Assembly (NCBI GenBank): GCA_904419875.1
Contig: CAJFTG010000010.1
Span: 1-64,000 of the forward strand
From: Candidatus Avimonas caecicola
GTDB taxonomy: Bacteria; Bacillota; Clostridia; Oscillospirales; Acutalibacteraceae
Length of the DNA stretch: 64,000 nucleotides
Direction of reading: 5' to 3'
Shown here one piece after another: positions 1-9,225 of this stretch. The notes beneath the pieces are model-generated. The model was not told the DNA's origin, made no database searches, and saw only the letters and a list, made by a program, of their open reading frames with translations. Positions within the stretch are counted from its first letter, which is position 1. Each line of letters opens with the position of its first letter. Both the position numbers and the translations under genes were made by a program.

Positions 1-135
1 CTAGTGTTTTGGTTGTGTAGTAACTCCATTCTACCACAGGGGCCTGTATGAACTCTTTTTATTTTACTAAAGTGTTGCACTTGATAGTATAATTCACCTT
101 ATCTTGAAAAACACCGTGCCGTTTTCAGAGCCCCC

Positions 136-1038
136 CTATTCCTTGATGCCGCCGATCATGACCCCCTTGACGAAATGCTTCTGCACAAAGGGATACACGC
201 AGAGGATCGGCACCGTCGTAACCACAATTGTCGCCATTTGAATCGCCTGAGAGCTGACCTTCTGGGTATGGGACTGCATCATCTGCTTGGCGATTGAGGA
301 GAGGTTGCTGCTCATATTGATGAGCACGTTGCGCAGGTAAATCTGCAGCGGCTGGATCTCGGTCTTGTTGATATACAGGTACGCCTGATACCATTCGTTC
401 CATCGCTCCACCGCGTAGAACAGGAAGAAGGTGGCGATGAAGGGCATGGAAATCGGAATGATGATCCGCCAGAGGATCGTGACCTCGTTGGCGCCGTCCA
501 GCTTGGCGGCCTCCAGCAGGCTGGAAGGCAACGAGACGAAGTAATTCTTCATAATGATTAAATAGTATGTACTGATGGCTGAGGGCAGCACCATGACCCA
601 GATATTGTTGACCAGGCCGAGATCCTTGACGACCAGATAGGTCGGAATCACCCCGCCGTTGAACAGCATGGTGAAAAGAATCAGACTGAGGATCAGGTTG
701 CGGCCGATCAGGGTCTTGCGGGAAAGCGCATAGGCGCCGGCCACCGACAGCAGCATGTTGAGCGCCGTGCCCACGATGGTGACAAACAGGGTAACCCCCA
801 GAGATGTAAAGAACGTGGGGTCATTGAAAATGGTGCGGTAGCCGAGCGTGTCGAACTCGTAGGGCAGCACATACAGCGGATGCTTGGCGTAGGACACGGT
901 GTTGGATACCGAGAGAATCAACACCTGGTAAAACGGGTACAGGGTAATCAGCGCCAGAAGGCCGAGAACAACCAGCAGCACCACATCAAACGCCGATACC
1001 TTGGAGAACCGCGTCTTTTTCAGCTTTTTTTCTTTCAT
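136..1038 (-). CDS. ABC sugar transporter permease, LplC/YtcP type
   Basis: Inner membrane permease of a carbohydrate-uptake ABC transporter (300 aa). It has a first membrane segment near residues 18-42, several further hydrophobic segments, and the cytoplasmic EAA loop that docks the ATPase (EAAKLDGANEVTILWRIIIP, about residues 174-193). The length and the C-terminal ending (VKGVMIGGIKE) are typical of the LplC/YtcP branch, which takes up oligosaccharides. The start has a GGGAGGGATGG ribosome site. It lies 28 bp after the second permease. The substrate-binding protein that normally completes the set is not in the 135 bp between this gene and the window edge, so it probably lies outside. The ATPase is usually a shared MsmX-type protein encoded elsewhere. 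Confidence 0.9.
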   Translation of the reverse strand: MKEKKLKKTRFSKVSAFDVVLLVVLGLLALITLYPFYQVLILSVSNTVSYAKHPLYVLPYEFDTLGYRTIFNDPTFFTSLGVTLFVTIVGTALNMLLSVAGAYALSRKTLIGRNLILSLILFTMLFNGGVIPTYLVVKDLGLVNNIWVMVLPSAISTYYLIIMKNYFVSLPSSLLEAAKLDGANEVTILWRIIIPISMPFIATFFLFYAVERWNEWYQAYLYINKTEIQPLQIYLRNVLINMSSNLSSIAKQMMQSHTQKVSSQAIQMATIVVTTVPILCVYPFVQKHFVKGVMIGGIKE

Positions 1039-1066
1039 ATTCCATCCCTCCCTTTCAAGACACGGA

Positions 1067-2014
1067 TCAGAAGAGCCCGTTTTCCCCCGCCTTGGTCACG
1101 ATCTTGTTGCAAATCACAATCATAATGACGCCGATGAAGGATTTAAAGAACCCGATGGCGGTGGTGTATCCGTAATCCAGGCCCCCGGTAATAAAGGATT
1201 CGCGGAATACATAGGTATCCAACGTATCGGCCACATCGTAAACCGGCGCGGAGTACAGGTTGTAAATCTGGTCAAAGCCGCCGTTGGTCAGGATGGAACC
1301 CACGGCCAGAATCAGCATGATGCAGATGGTGCTCCGGATGCCGGGAAGGGTGATATACCATATCCTTTGCAGACGGTTTGCGCCGTCCACCTCCGCGGCT
1401 TCGTACAGGCCTTCGTCAATCGAGGTGATGGCCGCCAGATAGATGATGGAGTCCCAGCCCGCCTCTTTCCAGATGCCGGACAGCCAGATGAAGGCGCGGA
1501 ACTGGCCGGACGAGGAGATGGGGGTAATGGGCCCCAGCCCGATGGTGCCCAGAACCTGGTTGATTACGCCTGTGGAACCGAACAGATTGATCAGCATTCC
1601 CGACAGGACCACCCACGAAATAAAGTGCGGAAAAGTTACAATGGTCTGGATTACCTTTTTGGAACGGCGGAAGCGCATCTCGTTGAGCGCGACAGCCAGC
1701 AGGATGGCGCAGGGCGTCTGGAAGGCGATGCGACCCAGGCTGAAAATAATGGTGTTGACCGTCGCCCGGATGAACAAACGGTCCTGGAACATGTCAATAA
1801 AGTTCTGAAACCCGATCCACGGGCTGCCCCACAGCCCGTCGCGGAAGCTGAAATCCTTGAAGGCCAGCGTGATGCCCGCCATCGGCAGATAGCAGAAAAT
1901 GATATACCAGGCCACCACCGGCAGCAGCAAAGCATACAGAAGCCAATCGTTTTTCAGCTGCTTGATGACCCGGGAACGCCTGACGCCCGCTTTGGCCCTT
2001 TTCGTCGTTGTCAT
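1067..2014 (-). CDS. ABC sugar transporter permease, LplB/YtcO type
   Basis: First permease of the sugar ABC transporter (315 aa). The chosen ATG at 2014 (MTTTKRAKAG) follows a clear AGGGGAGAGG ribosome site. A longer reading to 2227 adds a low-complexity leader without membrane character and is unlikely. The first membrane helix follows at about residues 25-45 (LLYALLLPVVAWYIIF). The EAA motif is EAAEVDGANRLQRIWYITLP. The protein pairs with the downstream LplC-type permease in a two-gene unit. The divergent two-component genes next door are the usual regulators of such transporters in Firmicutes. The substrate is not predictable beyond an oligosaccharide. Confidence 0.9.
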   Translation of the reverse strand: MTTTKRAKAGVRRSRVIKQLKNDWLLYALLLPVVAWYIIFCYLPMAGITLAFKDFSFRDGLWGSPWIGFQNFIDMFQDRLFIRATVNTIIFSLGRIAFQTPCAILLAVALNEMRFRRSKKVIQTIVTFPHFISWVVLSGMLINLFGSTGVINQVLGTIGLGPITPISSSGQFRAFIWLSGIWKEAGWDSIIYLAAITSIDEGLYEAAEVDGANRLQRIWYITLPGIRSTICIMLILAVGSILTNGGFDQIYNLYSAPVYDVADTLDTYVFRESFITGGLDYGYTTAIGFFKSFIGVIMIVICNKIVTKAGENGLF

Positions 2015-2437
2015 GAGCCTCTCCCCTCTTTCCTGCGGTCCCCGGCCTTCGCTTTCCTGTGAGCCGGCCTCCTGGTTCCCTGTTGGTTCACCATCGGTTA
2101 CCGTCGGATTACATTGGTGATTATACCAAGAACACACGCTGAATAAAATGCTGTTTTTGTGTGATTTTTGAAATCCCTTTCGGGGAAATTTCCATTTTCC
2201 AAAGGATCCCATCTGAGGAATTTCCATTTTTCTAAGAAATCGACTTAAATTTAATATAAAAAGTTACGCAAAATTTTATGTATTATAGATATTCCATTAA
2301 TTAGTTCTTGCATTATTATCCTATTTCATCTAAAATTTATATAAAAGATTCCCAGTCAATTCCTCTCTCCTGGTGGTGTTCCGCCGTCCACGCGGGCGTT
2401 TCCGGGTGGATTGGCCCTGTAAAAAAGGAGCTGTGCC
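2015..2437. promoter_or_regulatory. Divergent control region with 12-bp direct repeats
   Basis: Gene-free 423 bp between the permease operon and the sensor kinase. Between 2230 and 2345 it is much more AT-rich than its surroundings. The 12-mer AATTTCCATTTT occurs perfectly twice, at 2187-2198 and 2219-2230, 32 bp apart (about three helical turns). On the minus strand a TATAAT-like -10 lies at 2287-2282, with only a weak -35. The repeats sit between this promoter and the permease start, so they may be binding sites for the AraC-type response regulator encoded next door. That is inference from spacing and context. Confidence 0.5.
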
Positions 2438-4300
2438 ATGCCTTCTGTCAACGCGTCTGCCGGTCAGCGGCGGCTGCTCGGGCTTTCCAGCATCAAAACG
2501 CAGTTCTCGCTGTTCATGGTCGCCCTGTTTCTGGTCCTTGTGATTTTCTGTGTCGTGCTGATCCAGTCGGTGAGCCAAGCCCTGCTCAAGGAGAGCCTGC
2601 AGTATGCCGAAGGGAACTGCCAGGACTTCCAAACGTCCGTTGAGGAGATTACCCGTTGGGCGGACAGCGTCTGCATCCAACTGCAATATGAACCAGCCTG
2701 TCTGGAACTGCTGTCCGCCGCCTCCTATCGGAACGTTTCCCTGGAAACCATACGGGACGTCAACACCGCGATTGCCTCGGCCAGCACCGTCAGCAGCGCG
2801 CTGACCGACGTGGCGTTTGCCAACGAGCTGCTCAAATGGTCCAAGCTGTACCGCCCGGACGACATCCGGCAGATCCAGGCCGCCATGCCGGACGAGCGCG
2901 GGCTGGTCTGCCTGGGGATATGGCAGCCCTCTTCCCCCAGCAATTCCACCGACTATCTCGTGTTTGGCTACCACGTGTATTCCGGAACCAAACGGCTGGG
3001 CACCCTGCTGCTGTCCGTGGACGTTCACAGCGCCGCCGCCCGGTTTCCCAGCCCGCAGAACCCCGGGAGCTCTCTGGTGCTGATCGACTGGAAAGGGGAC
3101 GATTGTATCTTTGGGGAATCGGCCATCCCCGAGGAGGTGCTCGGGGATTACCGGGAGCTTGCCGCACAGTCCGGCGGGGCCTCGTCCAGGGCGGCGGACG
3201 CCGCCGGCCCGCAGCTGGTGCGCCGCGGCGATTACAGCATCCAGCTCGCCGCTCTTCCCCAGATCCGCAGCATCCTGGTCAGCGTGGTCAACGACCGGGA
3301 GGCGTCGCTGGAGCTGGATTCCTTTTATCTGCTCAGCGGCGTGTTCCTGGCGGTTTTTATCGTTGTGCTCGTCATGGGCGGCCTGCTGCTTTACCGGGGC
3401 GTGGTATCGCCCCTGAACAAATTCAGCGGCACCATTGAATTTATCCGGGAAAAGCGCCTGCGCAAGCTTGACCAGCCGCTGACGCTCAGCGGCTGCGCCG
3501 AAATCCGGCAGATCGGGCGGGACTTTTCCGACCTGCTGGTATCCATCAACACCCTGACCGGCGAAATCCTGCAGAAATCCAACGCTCTGTATGAGGCGGA
3601 GGTCCTGCGCAAGAGCGCCGAACTGGATTTCCTGCGCAGTCAGATCAACCCCCATTTCCTGTACAACACCCTGGAGCTGATCCGCGCGGCGGCGCTGCAG
3701 GGCAATATCGAGCAGGTGTCCCTGATCACCGGCGCCATGGGTAAAATCTACCGCTACACCGCCAAGGGAGCCCCCCTGGTGCCGCTCGCGCAGGAAATCG
3801 AGATTGCGAAGTCCTATGTGAGCATCCAGCAGGCGCGGTTCCAGAACCGCATTACCGCCCTGTACAACATCTCTCAGGAGGCGGCGGAGGTGCCGGTGTT
3901 CAAGATGCTGGTGCAGCCGCTGGTTGAAAACGCCTTCGTTCACGGACTGGAGCCAAAGCCGGAGGCCGGCGTGCTTTACATCGGGGCAAAAATCGAAGGG
4001 CCCCTCCTGGTGATTACCGTGCGGGACAACGGGGTCGGAATCCCGCCGGAAACGCTCGCCGGCCTGGAGCGGGAGCTTTCTTCCGGCCGGTACGAAACCG
4101 GCGCGCACCTTGGGCTGGCCAACATCAACGCGCGGCTCAAACTGCAATACGGGGAAGCGTACGGGCTCAGGCTCAGCAGCTCGCCCGGGGACGGCACCTG
4201 CGTGACCGTCCGCCTTCCGGTTCAGGGCGCGCTGCCGGCAGGGCAGGGAAAGGAACAGGCGGAAGAGGATACTTACGGCGATGAAGAGGGGGATGCGTAA
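2438..4300 (+). CDS. Sensor histidine kinase, YesM family
   Basis: Membrane sensor kinase (620 aa) of the YesM/LytS class. A membrane helix at about residues 27-50 is followed by a large extracellular sensing region (about 50-300), a second helix (about 306-328), a HAMP-like linker, the His_kinase domain with QINPHFLYNTLE (phospho-acceptor His406), and a HATPase domain with the N box around ENAFVHG (about 496) and the DNGVGIP box. The ribosome site AAGGAG lies before the ATG at 2438. The stop is followed after 2 bp by the response regulator start, so the two are translationally close and form a pair. Such pairs sense extracellular sugars or peptides and control the neighbouring sugar ABC transporter. 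The C-terminal tail after the ATPase domain is acidic and low-complexity. Confidence 0.93.
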   Translation: MPSVNASAGQRRLLGLSSIKTQFSLFMVALFLVLVIFCVVLIQSVSQALLKESLQYAEGNCQDFQTSVEEITRWADSVCIQLQYEPACLELLSAASYRNVSLETIRDVNTAIASASTVSSALTDVAFANELLKWSKLYRPDDIRQIQAAMPDERGLVCLGIWQPSSPSNSTDYLVFGYHVYSGTKRLGTLLLSVDVHSAAARFPSPQNPGSSLVLIDWKGDDCIFGESAIPEEVLGDYRELAAQSGGASSRAADAAGPQLVRRGDYSIQLAALPQIRSILVSVVNDREASLELDSFYLLSGVFLAVFIVVLVMGGLLLYRGVVSPLNKFSGTIEFIREKRLRKLDQPLTLSGCAEIRQIGRDFSDLLVSINTLTGEILQKSNALYEAEVLRKSAELDFLRSQINPHFLYNTLELIRAAALQGNIEQVSLITGAMGKIYRYTAKGAPLVPLAQEIEIAKSYVSIQQARFQNRITALYNISQEAAEVPVFKMLVQPLVENAFVHGLEPKPEAGVLYIGAKIEGPLLVITVRDNGVGIPPETLAGLERELSSGRYETGAHLGLANINARLKLQYGEAYGLRLSSSPGDGTCVTVRLPVQGALPAGQGKEQAEEDTYGDEEGDA

Positions 4301-4302
4301 AT

Positions 4303-5718
4303 ATGTATCAAGTGCTGTTGGCGGATGATGAAACGTCGGTCACCGACTCGCTCCGGCGCTCCGTTGACTGGGCCGGGATGGACCTGGAAGTGGCCGCCGT
4401 GGTGCAGAGCGGGGAGGAAGCGATGGCGGTCATGGAAGACATGCCGATCGACATTGTCATCACCGACATCCGCATGGCCAACACGGACGGGTTGTCGCTG
4501 TGCCAGAAAATCTCGAAAATGGAGCGCAATATACAGACCATCATTATCAGCGGGTTCGCGGAATTTTCCTATGCGCAAAGGGCCATCAGCTACGGGGCCG
4601 TAGGCTACTGCCTGAAACCGCTGGAGTATGACGAAATCCGGCGGGTCCTGCTCCGCGCCGTCCACCAGCTCAAGAAGGCCGCCTCCCCGCCGGATTGCGA
4701 CGACCTTCTTGACGCGCTGCAAAACGCCGACGAATCGGAGCTGCTGTCCGCCCTGGCCACGTTCGGCCTTACCGCGGACGCCTACTTTGCGGCCGTATCC
4801 GCCGGCAGGGAGGTCCTCCCTCCCCTTCCCAAAGGCAAAGGGGTTTCGCTGCGCCTGGGGTACAAGCAGGCGGCTTACATATCCGTCCGGCCCTTTTCCG
4901 ACGCCAGCATCCGCGCCTTTATGGAGAAAGAGCAGGAAGGCGGCTTCAGCTATACGCGGACTCCCTGCCCGGTGTCCGCGCTGCCCAGGATGGTCAAGGA
5001 CCTGCACAATTCCGCCTTCCAGTTCTTCATCCGGCCGGAACAGCAGATTGTAACGGAACGGACGGAGGACCGTTCCGCGCCGGTCCTGCGGAAAATTGCC
5101 AACGCGGCGGCCCTGGGCGACTCCCGGAAAATCGGCGAACTGCTGGATTCCCTCCACGGCCCGGCCGGGCAGGGGTTTACCCTGCACTCCGCCTGGCGTC
5201 TATACAATATCGTTTCCTCCTGCAGCGCTTTTTCGGCGGAGGGCTTTGAGGATGTTTACAGCCCGGAGCAGCTGGTATTCCAGTTCCACCGCTTTTCCGC
5301 GCTGCTGGACGCCCTGCGTGCCGGCATCCTTCCCGACGGCCCGCCGCAGGACCAGGACGGCCTTTCCAATTCCCGCTTTCTGCAGATGATGCGCTACATC
5401 GACAGCCACTACGACCAGGGGCTGACCCTGAACCAGCTGGCGGAGGAAATGAACCTGAACGCCAATTATCTCAGTCAGGTCTTTAAAAAGGAAACCGGAA
5501 AGACGTTTTTAAAATATATCACCGACCTGCGGATTGAAAAGGCCAAGAAGCTGCTCGACTCCAAGAACTATTCCATCAGCGAGGTCGCTTCCCGCCTCGG
5601 CTTCAGCGACTATTTTTACTTCCTGAAAACCTTCAAGCGGGTGACGGGCCTGACGCCCAAGCAATACAAACAGGGCTATCCCCCGCCGGGGTCCGGGATG
5701 CCGGACGCCGCCGGATAA
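4303..5718 (+). CDS. Response regulator with AraC DNA-binding domain, YesN type
   Basis: Cytoplasmic transcription regulator (471 aa). The N-terminal receiver domain (about 1-120) shows the acidic pair at D8-D9, the phospho-acceptor Asp55 in ITDIRM and Lys105 in YCLKPL. A poorly conserved middle region follows. The C-terminus (about 365-460) carries two helix-turn-helix units of the AraC family, with the characteristic LNANYLSQVFKKETGKTF and GFSDYFYFLKTFKRVTGLTP. It is the partner of the sensor kinase just upstream and probably activates the divergent permease operon. A hairpin terminator follows. Confidence 0.94.
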   Translation: MYQVLLADDETSVTDSLRRSVDWAGMDLEVAAVVQSGEEAMAVMEDMPIDIVITDIRMANTDGLSLCQKISKMERNIQTIIISGFAEFSYAQRAISYGAVGYCLKPLEYDEIRRVLLRAVHQLKKAASPPDCDDLLDALQNADESELLSALATFGLTADAYFAAVSAGREVLPPLPKGKGVSLRLGYKQAAYISVRPFSDASIRAFMEKEQEGGFSYTRTPCPVSALPRMVKDLHNSAFQFFIRPEQQIVTERTEDRSAPVLRKIANAAALGDSRKIGELLDSLHGPAGQGFTLHSAWRLYNIVSSCSAFSAEGFEDVYSPEQLVFQFHRFSALLDALRAGILPDGPPQDQDGLSNSRFLQMMRYIDSHYDQGLTLNQLAEEMNLNANYLSQVFKKETGKTFLKYITDLRIEKAKKLLDSKNYSISEVASRLGFSDYFYFLKTFKRVTGLTPKQYKQGYPPPGSGMPDAAG

Positions 5719-5755
5719 CGGCGGGCAGGTCCGCAGGGCGGGAAACCCGACGCAG

Positions 5756-5798
5756 AAATCAGGGGCCGCAAAACTTCCGTTTTGCGGCCCCTGATTTT
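5756..5798. terminator. Bidirectional hairpin terminator
   Basis: Inverted repeat with arms of about 19 nt (AAATCAGGGGCCGCAAAAC and its complement) around a 4-nt loop. A-rich and T-rich ends flank it on both sides. It separates the response regulator (+) from the convergent gene at 5842-6993 (-), so it can end both transcripts. Confidence 0.85.
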
Positions 5799-5841
5799 AA
5801 GGGAAAAGGAACGGGCATTCGCAGCGCTTTGGGACAGGCAA

Positions 5842-6993
5842 CTACCGCACCGGGCTCTGCGTCTCCTCCAGAATGTCGGACAGCGACGCCGGGCGGTAGC
5901 CGTGCTCCTGCATCCACCGGGCCATCGCCAGGATGCGGTCACGGTAGTCGGGCTCGTAAGCGATATAATCGGGATAAAAATGCTGCTCGTGGATCACCAT
6001 CTGGATAAAGCCGCCGGCAGCCGGGTCGGCTGCCAGCCCGTCGAGAAAGGGCCCTACCCGCTGAGCCGGCAGATCCCCCGCGTTGAGCACCATATGCAGC
6101 CGGGCAAATACAATATCCTCGTCGGTGTCCACCCAGAAACAGCGGTGCTCCAGGTTCGCCGTCTGCTCCTTGCTCAGGTAATACGAGACGATCGGCTGGC
6201 CGTTTTCGTAGCAGTCGTAATACTCCTCCCCATGACAAAAGAGGAAATAGCCGCACAGGGCTTTGTAGCCCAGGGAACGCAGAGCCCGCGCCCCTTCCCG
6301 GGTGGCCGCCCCCCAATGCAGGGTGGTGGTGTCCCTCAGAGCGGCCGGACCGACGATCCGGCGCAGCTCGTCCGTCACAAGCAGGCAGTCGGCCTTGACC
6401 GCCTCGTAGCCCTTGTCCCGGTAAGGCAGGTCGGGATGCTCCCGGCGGGCGTGGAAGGAGAAGGACAGCCAGTCGGCGTTGGCCTCAAACTCTTCCCGGT
6501 ACCGGTCGGTCATCCCGGACAGGCTGAAGGAGCCGTCGTCCGTCTCATAAAACGTGTTGATATGGGTCTTGCTGCCGTAAAGCCGGTGCGCCTCCCGGAA
6601 CACGGCGAAAAAGGGGTTGTCAAAGAGGGAGGCGTATTCCCCTTTATGCCGGTTCAGGTCCTCAAACGCCCGGATACAGTCGTCCACGGTGAAGCGGTAC
6701 GCATGGTACGCCTTTTCAAACACAAACACGGTCACGGTCTGCGTCTCCCCGGTATCCGGGTTCACGGCCTGCAGGCGGTTGACCCGGCCGTCCAGCCATA
6801 CCGGGACGGTAAAGGTGCCGTCTTCTCCCCTGTGCGCCGGGCGGCCGTTGACGGTGAGGCGGGCCGCGCCGGGCGCTTCGACCGCCGCCGTGATCTTCAG
6901 ACTGCGGCCTTCCCACACGCCGTCGGCCTGGCCGACCATCACGTCCCCCTGCCGGGGAAACCGAAACCGCGGGGCGGTTTGCCATGTGTTCAT
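5842..6993 (-). CDS. Polysaccharide deacetylase-like protein, substrate unknown
   Basis: Protein of 383 aa without a signal peptide. The first 90 residues look like a beta-sandwich (VNGRPAH, VPVWLDGRVNRLQAV). From about residue 98 the sequence suggests a NodB-like barrel: FTVDDCI (Asp104-Asp105 resembling the TFDD motif), His144, His181 in SFHAR, and a late IHEQHFYPDY segment (about 334). These residues could form a metal site as in carbohydrate esterases, but I cannot assign a known family with certainty. The start has an AAAGGAGGAAAG ribosome site. It is the last gene of a minus-strand run of glycan genes, so a role in trimming an oligosaccharide is likely by context. Confidence 0.6.
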   Translation of the reverse strand: MNTWQTAPRFRFPRQGDVMVGQADGVWEGRSLKITAAVEAPGAARLTVNGRPAHRGEDGTFTVPVWLDGRVNRLQAVNPDTGETQTVTVFVFEKAYHAYRFTVDDCIRAFEDLNRHKGEYASLFDNPFFAVFREAHRLYGSKTHINTFYETDDGSFSLSGMTDRYREEFEANADWLSFSFHARREHPDLPYRDKGYEAVKADCLLVTDELRRIVGPAALRDTTTLHWGAATREGARALRSLGYKALCGYFLFCHGEEYYDCYENGQPIVSYYLSKEQTANLEHRCFWVDTDEDIVFARLHMVLNAGDLPAQRVGPFLDGLAADPAAGGFIQMVIHEQHFYPDYIAYEPDYRDRILAMARWMQEHGYRPASLSDILEETQSPVR

Positions 6994-7036
6994 CCTGCTT
7001 TCCTCCTTTGAGCCGCGGGGCGGTTTCCGCTCTTTC

Positions 7037-7076
7037 TCCTGCTATTTCCTGCTATTTCCTGCAATTACTTGCTATT
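7037..7076. repeat. Four tandem 10-bp units in a leader
   Basis: Units of 10 bp: TCCTGCTATT twice, then TCCTGCAATT and ACTTGCTATT. They lie in the 162-bp gap upstream of the deacetylase-like gene, about 45 bp before its start. The period equals one DNA turn. No coding function is visible. Confidence 0.7.
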
Positions 7077-7155
7077 TTTGGCGGTTCCCTGCGGCCCTTC
7101 TGCGGTCCTTCTGGGCCCCGGCGGCTTTCCGCAGATTCCCGCCGCTTTCGGCCGC

Positions 7156-9126
7156 CTAGTACAGCGGCGTTTTAACCCGCCGGTTGGGGTCGGCGGCGGC
7201 GCGGGCGACCGGGTTTTCCGCAAAGGACTGCCGCACCGCAAAATCTGTCAGATAAATTTCCCCCTCATCCGGGGCGGTCTTTACCGTCTGAACGCCGACA
7301 ACCTGATCGTCCGGGTAAGGGTTTTCAACCACAAAACGGAACCGGGTGGTTCCGTCGGGCTGCCGCAGGGGAAGGGTGGTATAGGTCACCTCGGCCAGCG
7401 AGCCGTCGGCGTCGTAGCACTCCATCTCCCCGTCGGGGGTGCGGCTCCAGTCCACCGCCAGGTTCATGATATTCAGCCCGTAGACCAGAGGGATTTCCAG
7501 GGTGCGCCCGCTGCGGTAGGCGACGACGTATTTCCCGACGGTGTCCTTCTGCATCAGCATCGGGGCGCTGGTCAGGTACACATGCTCCCGCCAAATGGTG
7601 GTCATATGGGTGAACTCCAGATGCGGCCCCGCCAGGGCCCGGCGGTTGCGGTAGAGGTACAAATCCCGCATGCAGGCCAGCAGCAGCTCGTCGTACCGGT
7701 CGTCGGTATAATCGGTTTTCCAGAACAGGTACGCGCCGAACGCCACCGAAAGGAGCACCCCGTTGCGCTGCATGGTCACCTCCTCCAGCGTCGTCCAGTG
7801 GGAGGGCGCGGCGCCCAGCGCCCCGGCCTCCACCCGCTGCTGCCAGTGGAAGATGCCGCGGGGATCCCAGTTGCCGTAGGTCATCGGCATGCCGCGGGAC
7901 AGGAACACCTCGTCGTGCGATTCCCGCAGGGCCCAGTACCAGTGGTGCGCCCAGCAGTCGCGGGGGATGCGGTCAACGGCCGCATACGTCGGCTTCATAT
8001 GGTCCACGGTGTTGCGGGCGCATCGGCAGTGACGCTCCGCACCGCCCAGCCCTTCGCCCCCGCTGGTGATGTGGTTGAGCATCTTTTCCGACCAATACAT
8101 CATGCGGATGCCGCGCTCGGCAAGGTAGTCGTGGATGCGGATGAGGTCCCCGGCCAGGATGTCCGCCGGGTCACGGTCCCGGCAGCGGTCGCATATCCCG
8201 ATGGAATAGTATTCATCATGGCCGACGTGCATGACCCGCGGCCGGAACACCTCGATGACCTCGTCCATGACCTCAAACAGCAGCGTATAGCTGGCCGGGT
8301 TGGAAGGGCAGTAGCTGTCCGGGAAGGGGTCATAGGCCCGTTCCGCCAGTTCCTGGTGCGCGTTGAGCAGGTAATCCGCATGGCTGAGGCAGGGCACCTC
8401 CGGAATAACCTCCAGCCCCCGCTCGCGGCAGTAAGCGAGCATTTCGCGCACGGTGTCCTGAGGCAGCCAGCCGCCGTCCCCGTTTTCAAAATGGATGGAA
8501 TTCTTCACCCATCCGAACATATTCTGCACTTCGTCCGCCCGTTCGGGATACCGCCGCATCTCCCGGCAGTATTCCACCCAGCTTTCGTTGATTTCGGGAT
8601 GGTTTTTATACTCCATGGCGCCGCCGATCTCAAGAATCAGGGTATTGTAGCGGTAGTAGGCCAGCATGTCGACGATCTTATAAAACTGGCCGAGCTGCTT
8701 TTCGCCGGGCAGATAGAGCTTCAGCCCGCGGAAGGGGCACTGAGGGACGGCAAAGCGGAGACCGCCGGGCACGAAGCCGTCGTCGTCCTGCGCCTGCTGG
8801 AGCACCTCGTAAGCCCCGTAAAGCAGGCCCCTGCGGCCCTCGGAAAAAATGGTCAGGGTATCCCCCTCGCCGCACACCGCAAAGGCGTCTTCCGTTGCCA
8901 GCTCCTTGTCGGTCACGCCCAGCGCCCGGAGTTCCCCGGCAGTTTCCGGCGGAAAGCCCGTGTGGAAGACGACCTTCTGCCAGCCGTCCTCCCCGGGCGC
9001 GGAAAAGGACGGCGCCTGTATCAGCACGTCGTCAAAAAGGCTCCGTCCCCGGACGGCGGCGCCGGCCGCCAGCCGCTTTTTCCCCTGGATACGGCAGTAC
9101 CGGTTGAGCTGTGTTGTCAGGCTCAT
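7156..9126 (-). CDS. Glycoside hydrolase family 20-like beta-N-acetylhexosaminidase
   Basis: Cytoplasmic enzyme of 656 aa, with no signal peptide. The start at 9126 (MSLTTQLNRY) follows GGGGGAA; a longer reading to 9165 has no ribosome site. The N-terminal part (about 1-130) resembles the small domain that precedes GH20 barrels (YGAYEVLQQ). The barrel follows, with HVGHDEYYS near residue 300, matching the GH20 His-x-Gly-x-Asp-Glu signature in which Asp-Glu are catalytic. The C-terminal third is a separate region that could bind substrate. It lies in the glycan cluster with a glutaminase-like protein and a GH2 enzyme. Terminal GlcNAc or GalNAc removal is the family expectation; the exact substrate is unknown. 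Confidence 0.75.
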   Translation of the reverse strand: MSLTTQLNRYCRIQGKKRLAAGAAVRGRSLFDDVLIQAPSFSAPGEDGWQKVVFHTGFPPETAGELRALGVTDKELATEDAFAVCGEGDTLTIFSEGRRGLLYGAYEVLQQAQDDDGFVPGGLRFAVPQCPFRGLKLYLPGEKQLGQFYKIVDMLAYYRYNTLILEIGGAMEYKNHPEINESWVEYCREMRRYPERADEVQNMFGWVKNSIHFENGDGGWLPQDTVREMLAYCRERGLEVIPEVPCLSHADYLLNAHQELAERAYDPFPDSYCPSNPASYTLLFEVMDEVIEVFRPRVMHVGHDEYYSIGICDRCRDRDPADILAGDLIRIHDYLAERGIRMMYWSEKMLNHITSGGEGLGGAERHCRCARNTVDHMKPTYAAVDRIPRDCWAHHWYWALRESHDEVFLSRGMPMTYGNWDPRGIFHWQQRVEAGALGAAPSHWTTLEEVTMQRNGVLLSVAFGAYLFWKTDYTDDRYDELLLACMRDLYLYRNRRALAGPHLEFTHMTTIWREHVYLTSAPMLMQKDTVGKYVVAYRSGRTLEIPLVYGLNIMNLAVDWSRTPDGEMECYDADGSLAEVTYTTLPLRQPDGTTRFRFVVENPYPDDQVVGVQTVKTAPDEGEIYLTDFAVRQSFAENPVARAAADPNRRVKTPLY

Positions 9127-9225
9127 AAAATTCCCCCTTTTCGGAAGGCAGGCCGCGGCGCACACCGCCGGCGGGGTATGGGAACCCGCGCGCGGGGCGG
9201 TGTGCGCCGGCAGGAACAGCCCGCC

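Noticed and set aside
7037-7076. CRISPR-like repeat
   Set aside because: Units of 10 bp without spacers, and no cas genes in the window. The same holds for the 24094 and 61534 repeats.
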